DNA from: Bryobacteraceae bacterium
Lineage (GTDB): Bacteria; Acidobacteriota; Terriglobia; Bryobacterales; Bryobacteraceae
DNA: 64,000 nucleotides
Assembly (NCBI GenBank): GCA_947458745.1
Contig: CANGYQ010000011.1
Location: 97,011-161,010 of the forward strand
Reading direction: 5' to 3'
Position numbers and translations under genes: made by a program. Shown one piece after another: positions 1 to 8,322 of the stretch; the first letter of the stretch is position 1; each line of letters opens with the position of its first letter. The notes below the pieces were generated by a model, which saw only the letters and a program-made list of their open reading frames with translations, made no database searches and was not told the DNA's origin.

Positions 1-111
1 GTCCCGAACGCTGCCGCTCACCGTCGCCGTAGACAGTTGGGCAGGAAGCTTGGGGGCGACCATCAGCAGGACCGCAAAGGCGATAAAGATCTTTTGACAC
101 GAAACGTTCAT
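1..111 (-). CDS. N-terminus of an Oar-like TonB-dependent receptor (cut by window edge)
   Basis: Reading leftwards from an ATG at 111, 37 codons stay open to the window edge. The peptide starts MNVSCQKIFIAFAVLLMVAP and continues KLPAQLSTATVSGSVRD. This is a classic signal peptide (polar start, hydrophobic core, a cleavage site likely near PAQ) followed by the first strand of a carboxypeptidase-regulatory-like fold (VSGSVRD). The two complete receptors in this window begin the same way (signal peptide, then GSISGTISD or GQITGTVTD), so I infer a third member of that family. No Shine-Dalgarno is visible upstream. Only the beginning is present, so the barrel, the length and the substrate are unknown. 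Confidence 0.6.
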   Translation of the reverse strand, partial: MNVSCQKIFIAFAVLLMVAPKLPAQLSTATVSGSVRD

Positions 112-880
112 GAGCGCATGGGTAACACCCGCCAGTCGGCCCGGGACAGTGCTTTACTGTCATTTGACCGTCACGAGATCCGTGTTTTCATCGACTTGAG
201 GAATTGGAGGATTTAGACGTCGGATGACGCATCTCCTGCGACAAACAGACGCCAAAGTGCCATGTGCGGTCCGCGGTGGGCCTATGCTCAAAGCATGGCC
301 TCGCGGTATTGCGAGAACCGCTTGATGGGAACGTACGGTATATGGTACACGCCTCTCGCGGTACGCTCGATCCGACCGCGTTGCGCAAGTCTACAAAACG
401 GACTCAGTGAATTCCGAATCCCGGCCTTCGCCGAGGTGAACAGTCAATCGTGTTCCTCGGCAAGGGCGACCAATTCGTCAAAAGGAGTGAGCGGCACACC
501 CGCAGACTATCCGGGCGTGCTTGGATTGCTAATTTAGTTCCACAAAGGAACGATTATGACGTTGAGCTGGGTACGGCTGAGCGGGCGGTTTTGTAGAAAA
601 ATGCAACCCACCTCAGAGCGATGTCAACGTAAAAGTTGTATCGACAGGAACCGAAAGCTCTGGCTTTAGTGGGACTCTGATCCAATCACCTCAAATGTAT
701 GTGCGAGAGCAACCATCACCGGAGATCGTGTCCAAAGCTCTGTATTGATACGGTTCTGATACGTTCGGCAGTTTGTGAGTGTGCACTTCAATGAAAGACT
801 CTTCTGAAGTACAAGAAAATGAAGGACTTACGGAATGGTCTAAAATGGCCTAATCCCAGATCCCCTGGCCGAAAAGCAGA
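112..880. other. gene-poor stretch of atypical composition
   Basis: About 770 bases without a convincing gene. The open frames here are short and have no recognisable motif, and the base composition, especially after about 540, is visibly less GC-rich than the surrounding genes. A frame of roughly 50 codons around 590-745 reads like soluble protein but has no start and matches nothing I recognise. It may be the worn remnant of an older gene or insertion next to the tRNA. Confidence 0.4.
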
Positions 881-907
881 TGCTCCACAAATCTCATCTG
901 TGGAGCA
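881..907 (-). terminator. hairpin downstream of tRNA-Val, probable terminator
   Basis: Perfect 8-bp inverted repeat TGCTCCAC / GTGGAGCA with an 11-base loop, starting about 24 bases past the tRNA 3' end on the minus strand. The trailing tract (TCTGCTTTTC) is only moderately T-rich. Confidence 0.45.
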
Positions 908-930
908 CCGTAAACTGTTGATTCTAATGG

Positions 931-1004
931 TGGGCGCGCAGGGACTCGAACCCCGGACCTCCTGCGTGTGAAGCAGGCGCTCTAACCAGCTGAGCTACGC
1001 GCCC
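931..1004 (-). tRNA. tRNA-Val (anticodon CAC)
   Basis: On the minus strand a 74-base cloverleaf can be folded. The acceptor stem GGGCGCG pairs with CGCGCCC. The D arm contains AGCTCAGCTGG, and the anticodon stem CCTGC/GCAGG encloses the loop TTCACAC, giving anticodon CAC. The T arm contains GGTTCGAGTCC. The discriminator base is A and CCA is not encoded. It decodes GUG valine codons. Confidence 0.95.
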
Positions 1005-1050
1005 TTGTTGTCTGACCGGCCGGGTGGCGCGGTCGAGGGCGAACTTTCAG

Positions 1051-1056
1051 TATATT
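1051..1056 (+). promoter_or_regulatory. -10 box TATATT
   Basis: TATATT lies 8 bases before the GTG at 1065. Transcription would begin almost on the start codon, giving little or no leader. No clear -35 is visible. Confidence 0.4.
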
Positions 1057-1064
1057 CGGTTTGG

Positions 1065-2456
1065 GTGCCTAATCGCAAAGTGTTTGATTCACCAAATCGC
1101 AATTCTCCGGGTTCGGCGTTGATCGCCGAGGCGGTGGAAGCTGCATTGATTCTCGAGCGCCAGGATCGCATTGGCGAAGCACTGGAAGTGCTGGAAGCGA
1201 CGCTCCAGTTGGAGCCGGAGAGCGCGGAGGTGGCCAAGCAGTGCGCTCGGCTGTCGCTGAAGATCAATGAAATTCGGGCTTTCATCAACTGGTGCCATGA
1301 GGCTCTCCGCATTGATCCGGCTGATCCGGAGCCGCACGAGATGATGGGCCTTCTGCTCGAATCGAAAGGCCGGCACGCCGAGGCCAGCGAAGAATTTCGA
1401 ATGGCGGCGGCCGTCCGTGAGAAACTAGCCCGCATGAGCCAACACCACCCGAAGCTGCGCTGGGGCGTTCTGAGCGTGTCGAAATTCGCCATGACCAAGC
1501 TGCTGCCCTCCACCCTGAAAAGCAGCGCGAATGAGATCACCGCCATCGCTTCCCGCGACTTGGGCCGCGCCACCGAGGCGGCCGCGCAACTGGGGGCGGG
1601 GAAGGCGTATGGCAGCTACGAAGAGCTGCTCGCGGACCAGGACATCGACGTCATCTACAACCCGCTCCCCAACCATCTGCACGTGCCCTGGGCCATCAAG
1701 GCGGCAGAAGCCGGCAAGCATGTCCTGTGTGAGAAACCGCTGGGTCTAAATGCCACCCAGGTGCGAGAGCTGATTGCGGCCCGGGATCGTACCGGCAAGG
1801 TGATCATGGAAGCGTTCATGGTGCGGACCCACCCGCAGTGGCTGCGGGTCCGCGAGATCATCCGGTCCGGGGAGATCGGGGAAGTACGGGCGTTCGTGGC
1901 CGCCTTCAGCTACACCAACGTGGACCCGAACAACGTGCGCAACAAGGCCGATATCGGCGGCGGGGCGATCTACGACATTGGCTGTTACTGCATCACCACC
2001 GCTCGCTGGGCCTTTGAGCGCGAGCCGCAGCGCGTCGCCTGCACCATTGAGCGGGACCCGGCCTTTGGCACGGACCGCCTGTCGTCGGCCATCCTCGACT
2101 TCGCACCCGGCCAAGCCAACTTCACGGTCTCGACCCAGATCAACCCGTTTCAACGCACGCAGATCGTCGGGACTAAGGGACGCATTGAGGTGGAGATCCC
2201 GGTGAACTCATTGCCGGACCGGCCGATGCGGCTGCACATTGACGTGGGCGGCGCGCTGGACCGGTCGGGCATTCGGACGGAAGAGATCCCGGCTTGTGAC
2301 CAGTACACGATTCAGGCCGATGAGCTGGCACGGGCCATTCGCGGAGAACGCGAAGTAGCGGTGCCGCTGGAAGATTCGCTGGCCAATATGCAGGTGATTG
2401 ATGCGACGTTTGCGGCGGCGGAATCGGGGCGGTGGGAAGTGCCGGGGGAGTTTTAA
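1065..2456 (+). CDS. TPR-Gfo/Idh/MocA oxidoreductase fusion
   Basis: The C-terminal part, beginning at KLRWGVLSVSK, is a Gfo/Idh/MocA NAD(P)-dependent oxidoreductase: a Rossmann N-terminal half, the family motif HVLCEKPLGLN with the catalytic-site EKP lysine, then the alpha/beta substrate domain. It is closest in feel to the dihydrodiol/xylose dehydrogenase branch, but the substrate is not predictable. About 125 extra residues precede it and form alternating helices with a TPR rhythm (for example ALEVLEATLQLEPESAEVAK and ALRIDPADPEPHEMMGLLLE). Family members usually lack this part. The reading frame is open back to the tRNA gene. I place the start at GTG 1065, 8 bases after a TATATT box; GTG 1080 is the alternative. 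A strong terminator follows. Confidence 0.8.
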   Translation: MPNRKVFDSPNRNSPGSALIAEAVEAALILERQDRIGEALEVLEATLQLEPESAEVAKQCARLSLKINEIRAFINWCHEALRIDPADPEPHEMMGLLLESKGRHAEASEEFRMAAAVREKLARMSQHHPKLRWGVLSVSKFAMTKLLPSTLKSSANEITAIASRDLGRATEAAAQLGAGKAYGSYEELLADQDIDVIYNPLPNHLHVPWAIKAAEAGKHVLCEKPLGLNATQVRELIAARDRTGKVIMEAFMVRTHPQWLRVREIIRSGEIGEVRAFVAAFSYTNVDPNNVRNKADIGGGAIYDIGCYCITTARWAFEREPQRVACTIERDPAFGTDRLSSAILDFAPGQANFTVSTQINPFQRTQIVGTKGRIEVEIPVNSLPDRPMRLHIDVGGALDRSGIRTEEIPACDQYTIQADELARAIRGEREVAVPLEDSLANMQVIDATFAAAESGRWEVPGEF

Positions 2457-2472
2457 AGGTACCCTAATTGCA

Positions 2473-2513
2473 GAACGGCGGCGAAGGGTTTCCCCCTCGC
2501 CGCCGTTCGTTTT
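2473..2513 (+). terminator. rho-independent terminator of the TPR-oxidoreductase gene
   Basis: A perfect 12-bp stem GAACGGCGGCGA / TCGCCGCCGTTC is extended by AGGG/CCCC around a small loop, followed by GTTTTA. The T-tract is on the plus side, so it serves the upstream plus-strand gene. The hairpin may also act on the convergent minus gene. Confidence 0.85.
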
Positions 2514-2534
2514 AGGTTGAGTGTTGAATGGTGG

Positions 2535-4715
2535 CTACTGCTTAACCCACATCGTGACGCCGGATTGGCTGGTAACACCGCCCATTGTGACGACAACGGG
2601 GAAGCGGGCCGGGGTGGATGTGCAACCCGCAATTCCACTGCCACCGCACTCGGGGACGGCCACGTTGACTTGATAAAGTCCGGCGATCGCATCCCCGACG
2701 AAGCCCGAGTAGGAGACGGTGGCCGCGACGCCGCCGATAGTGACCGTCGGACGGGTGCTATTGGTGAAGCACGGAGGCAAGTTGCCCTGCATGATCGACG
2801 TGCGAATCACGGCACCATCAATCGAGGTCCAGGCCGGGCTGGGAACCACGTAGCTGGCACCGGGGACATAGGGGCCCGTGGTAACGCTGGCCGGAGTCAG
2901 AATCGTACCCAGATAGCCGCCGGGGGCCGCACCGTTGGTTCCGGCCGTTCCCAGGGGAGCCAAGCAGTGGGTAGGAACGGTGACGCTACCGCCAGGGGCC
3001 GCGTTGGTGCCCGAGCTGTCCGGGATACCGAGACCCGTCATAAAGATGGCGACTGTGTCAGTGGGTGTACCTCCACCGCTTGCTAAACCGGTTGCCGCCG
3101 CGAGCTCCGTATTCAGGGCAAACGTCGTGGAATCCGTGATCGCGCCATCGCCTTGTCCATTGGAGCCGATAGTGAAGATGCCCGGGGTGCGAGCGACGAA
3201 ATCCAGCGGGAAGACGGCTGACGAGTTGGCCGCGGTGGCGGTGGCGGCGGTGTCATATCCCACCTGCACGTTCACCACGTTGGATGTATGCAGCGAAGTT
3301 ACGTTGCCCGGCACAATCACGTTGATCTGGTTATTGGTGGCAAACAGCAGGTACCCCGGCAAGGTGGTGGCGGGAGTGCCCGGCTTGGAGAACGTCACCG
3401 TGATCTTGTTGGTGGTGGTGGCGGTCGGGTTGGGCGTCAGCAGTGTTGGGTAACGGGCATAGGTGGCATCCGGCGCACCTACCAGGACGCTGTTTGAGCC
3501 CGTGCACAGAGCGCAGAAGTTGAACCCGAAGATGCTAATAATGTCATAGGGAGAGATCTTCGGGTTGCTGCCCGAGGCTGCGGCTACGTAGGCCGAGCTG
3601 CTGGTGACGGTGGTGATGATGGGAGCACCACTGACGCCGGCGGTGACCGCGCCCGTGGTCGGCGCAGTTGTGATGCTCTGGTTGTTGGTTACGGTAAACG
3701 ACAGCGCCGTGGCGCCAGCCGTTTTGAAGGCGCCGCCCGTGTTGTCATAGGGAATCGAAACCGTCAGGAACGTCGGGCTGAGGACGGTAACGTTTTCCGG
3801 GGCAATCGCGCTGGTGCCCAGGAAGACTCTGGTCTTCTGGGTATTGGTGGCCACGAAGTTTGTACCGCGCAACACCATGGTGACGGCACCGGGCGGCACC
3901 CCGGCGCTCAACAGCGGAACGACGGGGGGCGTCACGGACATAACCGTGGCGGTGCCCGAATTCACCGAAATGCTGATGGGAACGATGATGTTGGACCCGC
4001 TGGCCAGATTGATGGTGACCGAAGCATTCAAAAGATCGCCCGGTAGCGCCTGGCTGAGGGCCGCCGCTGATGGAGTCACCGTCAAGGTGGTGCCCCAGCT
4101 ATACGCGATACCGTTCAACGTGCCACCCGCGGCACCAACCAGCGTCAACCATCCCGCCGGTACGCCGGTCGGAGTCTGGGAACTGGCGACGGTTGCCCGG
4201 AAGGAGATCGGCAAGCTGCTGCTGGAGATCAAGGTAAACGCCATGGACGGAGCGGCCGCGCCCACCGTGTAAGGCACCGGGTTCAGCACATTCAGCCCAC
4301 CGCGCACCTGAAGCGCCGTCGCGGCGTCGTTCACTTGGAGCCGGACCGTGACCGTCACGGACGTATGACCAGTTGCCGTAAACGTCACCACGGTGGAGTA
4401 GAGGCCGGAACCCAGCGTGGTCCAAGCCGGACTCGGAGAAAACGTGATTACGTTCGCGCTGGCCGTCGTGGTGGCCAAGCCCGTCATCGGGGTTAACTGA
4501 ACCCAGGGAACGGATGGGGCGGTCACAGCATAGTAAGCCGTGCCCGAACTGATCGCAAGGTTAGAAGTTGCCGTCGAAGTACACGCTGAGCCCTTGGTAC
4601 AAGTCAAGGTTACCGTGGCCGCGGTGACGGTAAGGTCAGCCGCCATGATACCTGATGAGCAGGCAATCAGCGCGAACAGAACGGGAAGGAGCCGAAACAG
4701 TCGAATTTTAAACAT
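2535..4715 (-). CDS. secreted protein with TIGR03437-type C-terminal domain
   Basis: A 726-residue exported protein of unknown function. The signal peptide MFKIRLFRLLPVLFALIACS is followed by Thr/Ser/Ala-rich beta domains. The first two resemble BACON-like repeats (short strands with a conserved Trp, as in VPWVQLTP and AGWLTLVG). Near the middle an IPT/TIG-like domain is visible (VVPLLSAGVPPGAVTMVLRG and VLSPTFLTVSIP). The C-terminal half has the layout of the TIGR03437 domain, which is greatly expanded in Solibacter: IISIFGFNFC, then NQINVIVPG, ending in AGLYQVNVAVP. The start at 4715 is set by the Shine-Dalgarno GAAAGGA 7 bases upstream; an in-frame ATG at 4796 lacks one and would bury the signal peptide. 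A role in adhesion or cell-surface binding is inferred. Confidence 0.8.
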   Translation of the reverse strand: MFKIRLFRLLPVLFALIACSSGIMAADLTVTAATVTLTCTKGSACTSTATSNLAISSGTAYYAVTAPSVPWVQLTPMTGLATTTASANVITFSPSPAWTTLGSGLYSTVVTFTATGHTSVTVTVRLQVNDAATALQVRGGLNVLNPVPYTVGAAAPSMAFTLISSSSLPISFRATVASSQTPTGVPAGWLTLVGAAGGTLNGIAYSWGTTLTVTPSAAALSQALPGDLLNASVTINLASGSNIIVPISISVNSGTATVMSVTPPVVPLLSAGVPPGAVTMVLRGTNFVATNTQKTRVFLGTSAIAPENVTVLSPTFLTVSIPYDNTGGAFKTAGATALSFTVTNNQSITTAPTTGAVTAGVSGAPIITTVTSSSAYVAAASGSNPKISPYDIISIFGFNFCALCTGSNSVLVGAPDATYARYPTLLTPNPTATTTNKITVTFSKPGTPATTLPGYLLFATNNQINVIVPGNVTSLHTSNVVNVQVGYDTAATATAANSSAVFPLDFVARTPGIFTIGSNGQGDGAITDSTTFALNTELAAATGLASGGGTPTDTVAIFMTGLGIPDSSGTNAAPGGSVTVPTHCLAPLGTAGTNGAAPGGYLGTILTPASVTTGPYVPGASYVVPSPAWTSIDGAVIRTSIMQGNLPPCFTNSTRPTVTIGGVAATVSYSGFVGDAIAGLYQVNVAVPECGGSGIAGCTSTPARFPVVVTMGGVTSQSGVTMWVKQ

Positions 4716-4866
4716 AGAGTGTCCTTTCACCCGCTCATCATCTGCGGTGCGGGCGCATGGTTCTCTCATCGGTGCTCGATTTGTCAGCAATAACAAAAAA
4801 GGTACGGTTCACCTGGCGGCGAGAACGGTAGCGGGAGAACAGAATAGATCGACCTAAGGAGCTTAC

Positions 4867-4890
4867 CTTAGATGGGTAGTCCTATCTAAG
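4867..4890. promoter_or_regulatory. inverted repeat upstream of the TIGR03437 gene
   Basis: A perfect 7-bp dyad CTTAGAT / ATCTAAG around a 10-base centre (GGGTAGTCCT) lies about 150 bases upstream of the start at 4715, in a 275-base noncoding stretch without other genes. The centre read on the minus strand contains TACCCAT, which resembles a NarL-type half site. It may be a regulator binding site; no regulator gene is adjacent. Confidence 0.35.
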
Positions 4891-4990
4891 AACGATTTAT
4901 ACCAGAGTGGGTGAGTAGCGGCTAACTTAGCAGGGCAAGACGGTAGGGACAAAAGAATGTGATGCGCCGCTGGCAGAAGCTCCAAAGCAG

Positions 4991-5020
4991 AAAGGGGGCG
5001 TCGCGGAGTACCCGCCCCCC
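4991..5020 (-). terminator. terminator of the glycine cleavage operon
   Basis: On the minus strand, 17 bases past the gcvPB stop, GGGGGCG pairs with CGCCCCC around a 12-base loop and is followed by TTTCTGCTTT. Confidence 0.7.
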
Positions 5021-5036
5021 CTGTTGCAAACCGGGC

Positions 5037-6518
5037 TTAGCTGGCCGGCTTCCAGCGGACGATCGGCTTGCGGGCCGCGGTGGTTTCATCCACGCGCGAC
5101 GTGCGGGTGGTGTAGGGGGCCTTCAGCACCATCTGCGGATCTTCGTCGATCTCGCGCGCGATGGACTGCATGGCGTCGATGAACAGGTCGATTTCCGCCT
5201 TCGATTCGGTCTCAGTGGGCTCGATCATCAAAGCGCCATGGACAATCAGCGGAAAGCTGACGGTGTACGGGTGGAAGCCGTAATCGATCAGCCGCTTGGC
5301 GATGTCGCCGGTCTTGACGCCCTTGTTGGTCTGGCGATCATCGGAGAAGACCACCTCGTGCATGCAGGGCGACTGGTAGGGCAGGTCAAAGAATGCCTCC
5401 AGACCCTTGCGGATGTAGTTGGCATTCAGGATCGCATCCATGGTCGCATTCCGGAGGCCAGGGCCGCCGTGAGCCATGATGTAGGCCAGTGCGCGGACCA
5501 GCACGCCGAAGTTTCCGTAGAAGGCCCGGACGCGGCCAATGGTGTCCGGACGGTTGTAGTCCCAGCTATAGACGCCGTTGTCGAACTTCAGACGCGGCGT
5601 GGGGGCAAACGGCTCCAAATGAGCCTTCATGGCCACTGCTCCCGCACCGGGACCACCACCGCCATGGGGGGTGGAGAACGTTTTGTGCAGGTTCAAGTGC
5701 ATTACGTCCACGCCAAAGTCTCCGGGCCGGGCGACGCCCACCAGCGCATTCATGTTGGCGCCGTCCATGTAGACCATGCCGCCCTTGGAGTGAAGGACTT
5801 CCGCCACTTGCACAATGTGCTCTTCAAAGACGCCCACCGTGTTGGGGTTGGTCACCATCAAGGCCGCCGTATCGCCATCAACGGCCTTCACCAGTTCGGC
5901 GACGTCGACCATGCCCAAGTCGTTGGACTTGATGTTGACTACGTCATAACCCACCATCTGGGCGGTGGCCGGATTGGTGCCGTGGGCGGAGTCCGGGCAA
6001 AGCACCTTCTTGCGCGGGTTGCCCTGCTTTTCCAGGGCCGCACGGATCAGCAGAATGCCGGTCATCTCACCATGGGCGCCGGCCGCCGGCTGCAGCGTCA
6101 CCGCATCCATGCCCGTGATCTCCGCCAGCGCGCACTCCAGCGCCGCGATCACTTCCATCATGCCCTGCGCCAGCGACTCCGGCTGATAGGGGTGAGCCCA
6201 AGCTAGACCCTCGGTGCGAGCCACCTGCTCATTCACACGCGGGTTGTACTTCATGGTGCAACTGCCCAGCGGATACATACCCAGATCAATGGCATAGTTC
6301 CAGGTGGACAGGCGCGTGAAGTGACGGATCACTTCCACTTCGCTGACTTCTGGAAAGCCTGCGATCTCCGAGCGGACAGCACTGCCACCCAGGGCGGCGG
6401 CCGGGTCGATCGCCGGCACGTCCAGGTCGGGCAGTTGATAGCCCTTCTTGCCGGGCGAGGACATCTCAAAGAGCAGTTGCTCGTTCTGCGAAATGTGCGA
6501 ACGGACCTTCTTCACCAT
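5037..6518 (-). CDS. gcvPB: glycine dehydrogenase (decarboxylating) subunit 2
   Basis: The PLP-containing half of the split P-protein. Together with GcvPA it decarboxylates glycine and passes the aminomethyl group to lipoyl-GcvH. At 493 residues it has the usual length. The PLP lysine lies in NLHKTFSTPHGGGG, and the family block PLGSCTMKYNPR is present near residue 80. The end of gcvPA (TAA) and this start (ATG) share bases as TAATG, so the two are translationally coupled, as expected for a heteromeric enzyme. It is the last gene of gcvT-gcvH-gcvPA-gcvPB, followed by a terminator at 4991-5020. The cytoplasmic complex feeds methylene-tetrahydrofolate to one-carbon metabolism. Confidence 0.97.
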   Translation of the reverse strand: MVKKVRSHISQNEQLLFEMSSPGKKGYQLPDLDVPAIDPAAALGGSAVRSEIAGFPEVSEVEVIRHFTRLSTWNYAIDLGMYPLGSCTMKYNPRVNEQVARTEGLAWAHPYQPESLAQGMMEVIAALECALAEITGMDAVTLQPAAGAHGEMTGILLIRAALEKQGNPRKKVLCPDSAHGTNPATAQMVGYDVVNIKSNDLGMVDVAELVKAVDGDTAALMVTNPNTVGVFEEHIVQVAEVLHSKGGMVYMDGANMNALVGVARPGDFGVDVMHLNLHKTFSTPHGGGGPGAGAVAMKAHLEPFAPTPRLKFDNGVYSWDYNRPDTIGRVRAFYGNFGVLVRALAYIMAHGGPGLRNATMDAILNANYIRKGLEAFFDLPYQSPCMHEVVFSDDRQTNKGVKTGDIAKRLIDYGFHPYTVSFPLIVHGALMIEPTETESKAEIDLFIDAMQSIAREIDEDPQMVLKAPYTTRTSRVDETTAARKPIVRWKPAS

Positions 6519-7834
6519 TACTTGCTCCTCCCGGCTACGGCCACCAACTTATCCATCTCCGGCTTTCTGGTCATCTCCGTTGCGCACACCAACATGGAAT
6601 CGGCCAGCTCCGGATAATGCTTGCCCAGCGGCAGGCCGCCGATGATCTTCTCTTCCAGCAGTTGGGCGTTCAAGGCTTCCGGATCGCCCACACGGGTGAC
6701 AAACTCATTGAAGTACGCACCCGAGAAGCGCGGTTGAAGCTGGCTACCCAGGTAGTGTGCCTTAGAGAGGTTCTGCACGGCCAATTCCCGCAGACCCTCC
6801 TTGCCGAACAGGCTCAAGTAAACCGTGCCCATCAGCGCGATCAGGGCCTGATTGGTGCAAATGTTCGACGTCGCCTTTTCGCGGCGGATATGCTGCTCAC
6901 GCGTCGAAAGGGTCAGACAGAAGGCGCGGCGGCCCTCCGTGTCTTTCGTCTCGCCCACCAGACGCCCGGGGATCTGCCGGATAAACTTTTCCTTCGTGGC
7001 GATGATACCCGCAAACGGACCACCATACACCGGCGAGATACAGAAGCTTTGTAGTTCGCCCACGACGATGTCGGCTTGCGACGGGGGTTGCAGCAGGCCC
7101 AGTGAGATCGCTTCCGTGAACACGTAGACCAGCAGCGCACCCTTGCTATGGACGAGTTCCGCCAGCGCATCCAGTTCTTCCACGGTCCCGAAAAAATTGG
7201 GGGACTGGATGATGACACACGCCGTGTCGCCATCAATCTTCGCGGCCAAGTCCGCCATGTCCAATTGGCCCGTCTCCGCGTTGTACCCAAACTCAGCCAC
7301 CGGCATGCCCTGGTGCTTGGTGTAGGTGTCCAACACCTCGCGATATTCCGGGTGTACTGTGCGGGCCACCAGCGTCTTGTTTCGACCGGTGATGCGCACA
7401 GCCATCATGGCCGCTTCCGGCACGGCCGTTGAGCCGTCGTACATGGAGGCGTTGGCCACTTCCATGCCGGTCAACTGGCAGACCATGGTCTGAAATTCAA
7501 AGATCTGCGTCAGAGTGCCCTGCGAAATCTCTGCCTGATAGGGCGTGTACGAAGTGAGGAACTCACTGCGTTGCACGATCACATCGGCCACCACCGGGCG
7601 GAAGTGCCGGTAGACGCCCGCGCCCAGGAAGGAAGCGAAGCCGTTTCCGCCACGGTCACCGCGTTCGCGGAAATAGTCGACAATGTCGAACTCCGACTTG
7701 CCCGGCGGGATATTCAACGGCCGATTCAGGCGCGCCTCCGCCGGGATATGGGCGATCAGGTCATCAAGATGATTGACGCCAATCGCGCTGAGCATCTGTT
7801 GCCGCTCAGCGTCTGATTTAGGTAGATAACGCAA
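6518..7834 (-). CDS. gcvPA: glycine dehydrogenase (decarboxylating) subunit 1
   Basis: N-terminal-half homologue of the P-protein, 438 residues, the normal length for the split form. It starts [20 protein letters not shown] and has the conserved stretches [23 protein letters not shown] (quinonoid-site region), and [14 protein letters not shown]. It lacks the PLP lysine, which is in GcvPB. The start overlaps nothing; 84 bases separate it from gcvH upstream. It ends in a TAATG overlap with gcvPB. The split P-protein is typical of many non-proteobacterial lineages. Confidence 0.97.
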   Translation of the reverse strand: MRYLPKSDAERQQMLSAIGVNHLDDLIAHIPAEARLNRPLNIPPGKSEFDIVDYFRERGDRGGNGFASFLGAGVYRHFRPVVADVIVQRSEFLTSYTPYQAEISQGTLTQIFEFQTMVCQLTGMEVANASMYDGSTAVPEAAMMAVRITGRNKTLVARTVHPEYREVLDTYTKHQGMPVAEFGYNAETGQLDMADLAAKIDGDTACVIIQSPNFFGTVEELDALAELVHSKGALLVYVFTEAISLGLLQPPSQADIVVGELQSFCISPVYGGPFAGIIATKEKFIRQIPGRLVGETKDTEGRRAFCLTLSTREQHIRREKATSNICTNQALIALMGTVYLSLFGKEGLRELAVQNLSKAHYLGSQLQPRFSGAYFNEFVTRVGDPEALNAQLLEEKIIGGLPLGKHYPELADSMLVCATEMTRKPEMDKLVAVAGRSK

Positions 7835-7918
7835 GATTAGCTCCGATCAAGGCAGAGACGCGAAGTCTAGCCCGCAAGGGGCGGGTACGCGCGCGCTGGT
7901 CCTCAAAGACTTAAACTG

Positions 7919-8296
7919 CTAGGCCCCGATGTAGGTTTGATACTCGGCAACCGTCATCAGTTGCTCTATTTCCGATGGGTCGGTCAATTTGATCTTCACG
8001 AGCCAGGCCGCCCCATGAGGATCCTCATTTAGCTTTTCGGGCGCGGCGGCCAAAAGAGAATTCGTTTCCAACACTTCGCCCGAAATCGGCGCGTAGATGT
8101 CGGATACCGCTTTCACCGATTCAACGGAGCCGAAGGTGGCACCTTTGGCCAGCGCGATGCCCAGCTTGGGCAGGTCGACATAGACAATGTCGCCCAGCTC
8201 CTTCTGCGCGTGGTCGGTTATGCCCACCGTGCCGGTGTCGCCTTCCACCAGCACCCACTCGTGTTCCTTGGTATAGCGAAAAGTCTCTGGATACAT
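7919..8296 (-). CDS. gcvH: glycine cleavage system H protein
   Basis: Small lipoyl carrier of 125 residues that shuttles the aminomethyl intermediate between the P- and T-proteins. The lipoylated lysine is K62 in GSVESVKAVSDIYAP, and the fold markers YTKEHEW at the N-terminus and GEVLETNSLL after the lipoyl site are in place. It sits 26 bases after gcvT and before gcvPA in one operon. No lipoylation gene (lipA/lipB) and no lpd (L-protein) is in the window, so the L-protein must be encoded elsewhere. Confidence 0.97.
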   Translation of the reverse strand: MYPETFRYTKEHEWVLVEGDTGTVGITDHAQKELGDIVYVDLPKLGIALAKGATFGSVESVKAVSDIYAPISGEVLETNSLLAAAPEKLNEDPHGAAWLVKIKLTDPSEIEQLMTVAEYQTYIGA

Positions 8297-8322
8297 TTGT
8301 CTCGGCTCGCTTAAAGAAAAAT

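Noticed and set aside
188..537. Two overlapping open frames (188-388 minus, 262-537 plus)
   Set aside because: Neither has a ribosome site, recognisable motif or coding-like composition; they lie in the atypical gene-poor stretch.
1005..1064. TTG at 1005 as start of the TPR-oxidoreductase
   Set aside because: It would begin on the first base after the tRNA gene and place the TATATT box inside the gene.
995..1573. Long minus-strand frame over the tRNA and the oxidoreductase
   Set aside because: It is antisense to a recognised gene and overlaps the tRNA; long antisense frames are expected in GC-rich coding DNA.
4959..6206. 415-codon plus-strand frame opposite gcvPB
   Set aside because: His/Arg/Gly-rich antisense shadow of gcvPB; no family features.
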